Source of the DNA: Bacillota bacterium
GTDB taxonomy: Bacteria; Bacillota; Clostridia; Lachnospirales; Lachnospiraceae
DNA: 8,383 nucleotides
Reading direction: 5' to 3'
Assembly (NCBI GenBank): GCA_023387655.1
Contig: JAEWHR010000044.1
Coordinates: forward strand, 1 to 8,383
Part shown: piece by piece, positions 6,523 to 8,383 of the stretch
Layout: every line of letters begins with the position of its first letter
Numbering within the stretch: position 1 is the stretch's first letter
Notes under the pieces: model-generated
Told to the model about the DNA's origin: nothing
The model's database searches: none
Seen by the model: only the letters and a program-made list of their open reading frames with translations
Translations under genes and position numbers: made by a program

Positions 6523-7131
6523 TTACTGAATACTTTCAACTATCGATTTCATCATATCTTCTTCCATACCAGCAGTAAAAGATATTGCATAAGCATAAGT
6601 TCCATCATTCCAGTTAGCTATCTTAAATCCACTCTCATCCCCTTTAAAGGTTACGTTTAGATCATTCACAGTAATTTCTTTTACCTTATCATAATTAGTA
6701 TAGTCTCCGCTAATATCATCCGTTCCTTCTGCCATACGATAAGTGATATCATTAGTTCCATTAGAATATACAATTTGAGCAAGTGTACCAGCTATTGAAG
6801 ACGTCATTTTTACTTCATATCCTATTGGCATTACAGTTGGTATTTTTATTGTGAAAGGCATATTTTCTTTTAGTTGTTTGATGTCGTCTGTCTGTACGAT
6901 TGGATTTGGTATCTGTACCTGCTCTCCACCATTCCCTTGTTTCAATTGTGGTAAAAATAAAGTTAAGCATACAATCACTACTAAGCTTGCAGCAACACCC
7001 GAAGGTATTAACCATCTTTTTCTATTGTTTCGAACTTCTTTATTTGTTTTAACTTTAATTCCCTCCATTATTCGTTCCTCCATTTCCTTTGTCACAATAA
7101 TTTTATTTAAGGCTCTTTTATAATTATTCAT
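6523..7131 (-). CDS. Membrane anti-sigma factor with DUF4367-like C-terminal domain
   Basis: The protein has 202 residues from the ATG at 7129-7131. Its basic, charged N-terminus (about 1-40) should be cytoplasmic and bind the sigma factor. One transmembrane helix follows (about 41-61), and then an outer domain (about 85-201) with FTIKIPTVMPIGYEV and the end motif YAISFTAGMEEDMMKSIVESI. The latter is typical of DUF4367 domains, known from Firmicutes anti-sigma-like proteins. The longer start is a TTG at 7138-7140, but the AAGGAGG at 7144-7150 is only 3 nt from it and 12 nt from the ATG, so I prefer the ATG. The ATG overlaps the sigma stop codon (8 nt shared), giving translational coupling. 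No classical zinc-binding anti-sigma HxxxCxxC motif is present. It should hold the partner sigma inactive at the membrane until an envelope signal arrives; the signal and release mechanism are unknown. Confidence 0.83.
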   Translation of the reverse strand: MNNYKRALNKIIVTKEMEERIMEGIKVKTNKEVRNNRKRWLIPSGVAASLVVIVCLTLFLPQLKQGNGGEQVQIPNPIVQTDDIKQLKENMPFTIKIPTVMPIGYEVKMTSSIAGTLAQIVYSNGTNDITYRMAEGTDDISGDYTNYDKVKEITVNDLNVTFKGDESGFKIANWNDGTYAYAISFTAGMEEDMMKSIVESIQ

Positions 7132-7624
7132 AAAATTCAAACGCCTCCTTTAGATATACTTTTAACTTCTTCCTAGCGCGTGATAATAGCGATCGTACCG
7201 TAGACTCATTCTTTTTCAAAATAGAAGCTATCTCTTCAGTGTGATATCCTTCATAATAAAATAAATGAATTACTTCGCGATATTTTACAGGAAGGGAATG
7301 CACAGCATGAAGTACCTCCGATTCTTCCTTCGTAAAGTCCTGTGTTACAGGATAATCCTCATCTAATTCCTTCCATTTCCTATATGATGCCTTCAAACGA
7401 TCTTTGCAAAGATTCGATGTAACCTTTAAAAACCATGCTTTTCGATGCTCTTTCGTTACAAAGTTCGGTTCGACTTTAAGATATTGTATTAATACATCCT
7501 GTAAAATATCTTCTGCGTCATACGTACTTTTTAGGTACGAATAAGCCAATCGGTAAATCGTATTACCTTCGCACTCAATGATCTCTTTGACTAAATCATC
7601 TCCGGATAATGATTCAAGTCCCAT
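7124..7624 (-). CDS. ECF-type RNA polymerase sigma factor (sigma-70 family)
   Basis: A 166-residue protein from the ATG at 7622-7624. Sigma region 2 (about 20-85) includes AEDILQDVLIQYL and the -10 recognition area around AWFLKVTSNLCKDRLK. Region 4 (about 105-160) has LPVKYREVIHLFYYEGYHTE followed by the HTH EIASILKKNESTVRSLLSRARKKLK, which reads -35 elements. There is no region 1 or 3, as in ECF sigmas. An in-frame GTG at 7640-7642 would add six residues, but transcription from the ECF promoter should start at about 7639-7641. The codons of that extension (AAAGGGGGCGGAG) are also the ribosome site for the ATG, so the shorter form is preferred. It is co-expressed with the overlapping anti-sigma gene and probably activates its own promoter. 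Targets beyond this operon are not visible. Confidence 0.93.
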   Translation of the reverse strand: MGLESLSGDDLVKEIIECEGNTIYRLAYSYLKSTYDAEDILQDVLIQYLKVEPNFVTKEHRKAWFLKVTSNLCKDRLKASYRKWKELDEDYPVTQDFTKEESEVLHAVHSLPVKYREVIHLFYYEGYHTEEIASILKKNESTVRSLLSRARKKLKVYLKEAFEFYE

Positions 7625-7646
7625 ATCTCCGCCCCCTTTCACTCTA

Positions 7647-7675
7647 TATACGATTTACAGCACACAAATGTTGCA
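7647..7675 (-). promoter_or_regulatory. ECF-type autoregulatory promoter of the sigma/anti-sigma operon
   Basis: On the - strand TGCAACATTT (7675-7666) is followed by CGTATA (7652-7647), with 17 nt between AAC and CGT. This is the hallmark AAC / CGT layout of ECF promoters in Firmicutes (compare TGAAAC...CGTA of SigW-type promoters). It sits just upstream of the sigma ATG, so it most likely serves self-activation by the encoded sigma. Confidence 0.8.
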
Positions 7676-7890
7676 TTTTATTATAAAACTTAAGTTAATC
7701 ATATAAGTAACTTTAATAATATCTTTACTTTCTAATATTTTTGTAATTATCTTTTGTATAAAAGGATCTAGCTTCTCATAATTCCTTATTGTGGCATGCG
7801 CTAACCTGCACCCTGTTTTTTGGACGCTTTTTGCTTTCTAGAAATTGAATTTCTTACTACTTTAGTGCATAAAGGCATATCCTTGAACGT
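7676..7890. other. Intergenic stretch with no supported gene
   Basis: No frame with a ribosome site and a protein-like sequence is seen on either strand. The stretch is AT-rich except for about 7790-7830. It contains a 10-bp palindrome AACTTAAGTT (7687-7696) next to the ECF promoter, and the perfect dyad AGAAATT-G-AATTTCT (7840-7854). A 25-codon - strand frame starting with ATG near 7879 and ending in TAG has no clear ribosome site or homology that I recognise. Confidence 0.5.
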
Positions 7891-7949
7891 AAAAAAATTT
7901 TGATTAAACTACCCTTCGTCTAGCAGACTTAGCGTAGTTTAATCAAAAT
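7891..7949 (-). terminator. Rho-independent terminator of the GH43-type gene
   Basis: ATTTTGATTAAACTAC (7897-7912) and GTAGTTTAATCAAAAT (7934-7949) form a perfect 16-bp stem. The 21-nt loop holds a small internal stem, GTCT/AGAC. Read on the - strand it is followed by seven T residues (7897-7891). It lies 57 nt after the glycosidase stop codon in the right orientation. Confidence 0.88.
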
Positions 7950-8006
7950 CACCAATTTATCACTTATTCAGTTACTTAATATCCTTTGCCTACCAATCAT
8001 AGTAAG

Positions 8007-8383
8007 CTAATCCTGATAATAAAAATAATCAAAGTCTGCTGGTATTCTAGAACCGCAACCTCCGTTGTTGGCATAAATGCCTACTAAAGTGCCGGTATGT
8101 CGCTTTGGATCATCTGGAACCCCTTCATCACAAAGGTAAATACAGTTTTCTAGTACTCCAGCGAGAGTCCATTCCTTACCATCGTAACTATAATAAAAAC
8201 TACGGGTTAACTTATCTACAACAACTTTTAAGTAAACTGCCTTTTCCTCAATGTTAGGAATTTCTGCTATTAATTCTTCTCCATGATTTCGGTTAATCAC
8301 AAGCTGGAGTTTCCTTCCACTTTCATAACAAAGAGAAAATCTCGCATAAGTAGCGGTACTATAATAACAAGTTAATCCTGCCT
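8007..8383 (-). CDS. C-terminal domain of GH43-family beta-xylosidase/arabinofuranosidase (partial)
   Basis: The - strand is open from the window edge to a TAA at 8007-8009, giving the last 124 residues; the catalytic domain lies outside. The fragment begins AGLTCYYSTATYARFSLCYE and continues with VYLKVVVDKLTRSFYYSYDG-K-EW. It ends with TGTLVGIYANNGGCGSRIPA and DFDYFYYQD. These are the landmarks of the beta-sandwich domain (GH43_C2 type) at the end of GH43 beta-xylosidases: AGL-YY at its start, the YYS-DG-W repeat strand, TG--VG, and the terminal ADFDYF. That domain helps shape the active site in such enzymes, which cut xylose or arabinose from plant hemicellulose oligosaccharides. A GTG at 8298-8300 is internal, not a start, because the same domain continues upstream. 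The exact substrate cannot be told. Confidence 0.85.
   Translation of the reverse strand, partial: AGLTCYYSTATYARFSLCYESGRKLQLVINRNHGEELIAEIPNIEEKAVYLKVVVDKLTRSFYYSYDGKEWTLAGVLENCIYLCDEGVPDDPKRHTGTLVGIYANNGGCGSRIPADFDYFYYQD

Noticed and set aside
6815..7123. Open frames on both strands within the anti-sigma gene
   Set aside because: They are shadow frames without ribosome sites or family features; the anti-sigma frame explains the region.
7800..7880. Short - strand frames rich in Lys/Arg that might be a transposase or recombinase fragment
   Set aside because: They are only 20-25 codons, stop-bounded, and lack any motif I can name. They are recorded only as part of the intergenic stretch.

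Overview
The window looks like chromosome from a low-GC Gram-positive anaerobe of the Clostridia, probably Lachnospiraceae. The evidence is the AT-rich sequence, strong AGGAGG-type ribosome sites, a two-component system next to MacB-like ABC transporters, an ECF sigma/DUF4367 anti-sigma pair, and a GH43-type glycosidase end typical of plant-fibre degraders. A plant-degrading Lachnoclostridium-like species would fit, but I cannot confirm the species from sequence alone.

Layout, left to right. (1) 1-111 is the end of a membrane-protein gene on the + strand, closed by a strong hairpin terminator (111-150). (2) 100-579 is a decayed accessory patch read on the - strand. It holds a 46-codon helix-turn-helix-like ORF that runs into the terminator, a dyad upstream of it, and what looks like the broken 3' end of a tyrosine recombinase. 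A promoter-like sequence pointing left lies at its right edge. (3) 597-2496 is a two-component operon on the + strand: an OmpR-type response regulator and a histidine kinase, overlapping by 7 nt and followed by a hairpin terminator. (4) 2574-6511 is a second + strand operon with its own extended -10 promoter. It encodes two ABC proteins, each an N-terminal ATPase fused to a four-helix MacB/FtsX-type permease, only 2 nt apart. A strong bidirectional terminator ends it. (5) 6523-7675 on the - strand is an ECF sigma factor and its membrane anti-sigma factor, translationally coupled and preceded by a classic ECF autoregulatory promoter. (6) 7676-8006 is non-coding, with a small dyad and the terminator of the next gene. 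(7) 8007-8383 on the - strand is the C-terminal domain of a GH43-family beta-xylosidase/arabinofuranosidase, cut by the window edge.

How the genes work together. The kinase probably senses an envelope-active compound or peptide and phosphorylates the regulator, which switches on the ABC pair. The best direct support is a 15-base element, TTAACACGGATTTTA, placed identically relative to extended -10 boxes in front of the ABC operon and, inverted, upstream of the regulator gene. A diverged copy sits in the regulator's own promoter. The convergent sigma/anti-sigma pair is a second envelope-signalling module, separated from the transporter operon by the shared terminator.

Nothing here is a clearly new type of system. 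The most testable novelties are the three-site promoter motif, the recombinase remnant, and the substrate of the double-fusion ABC transporter.
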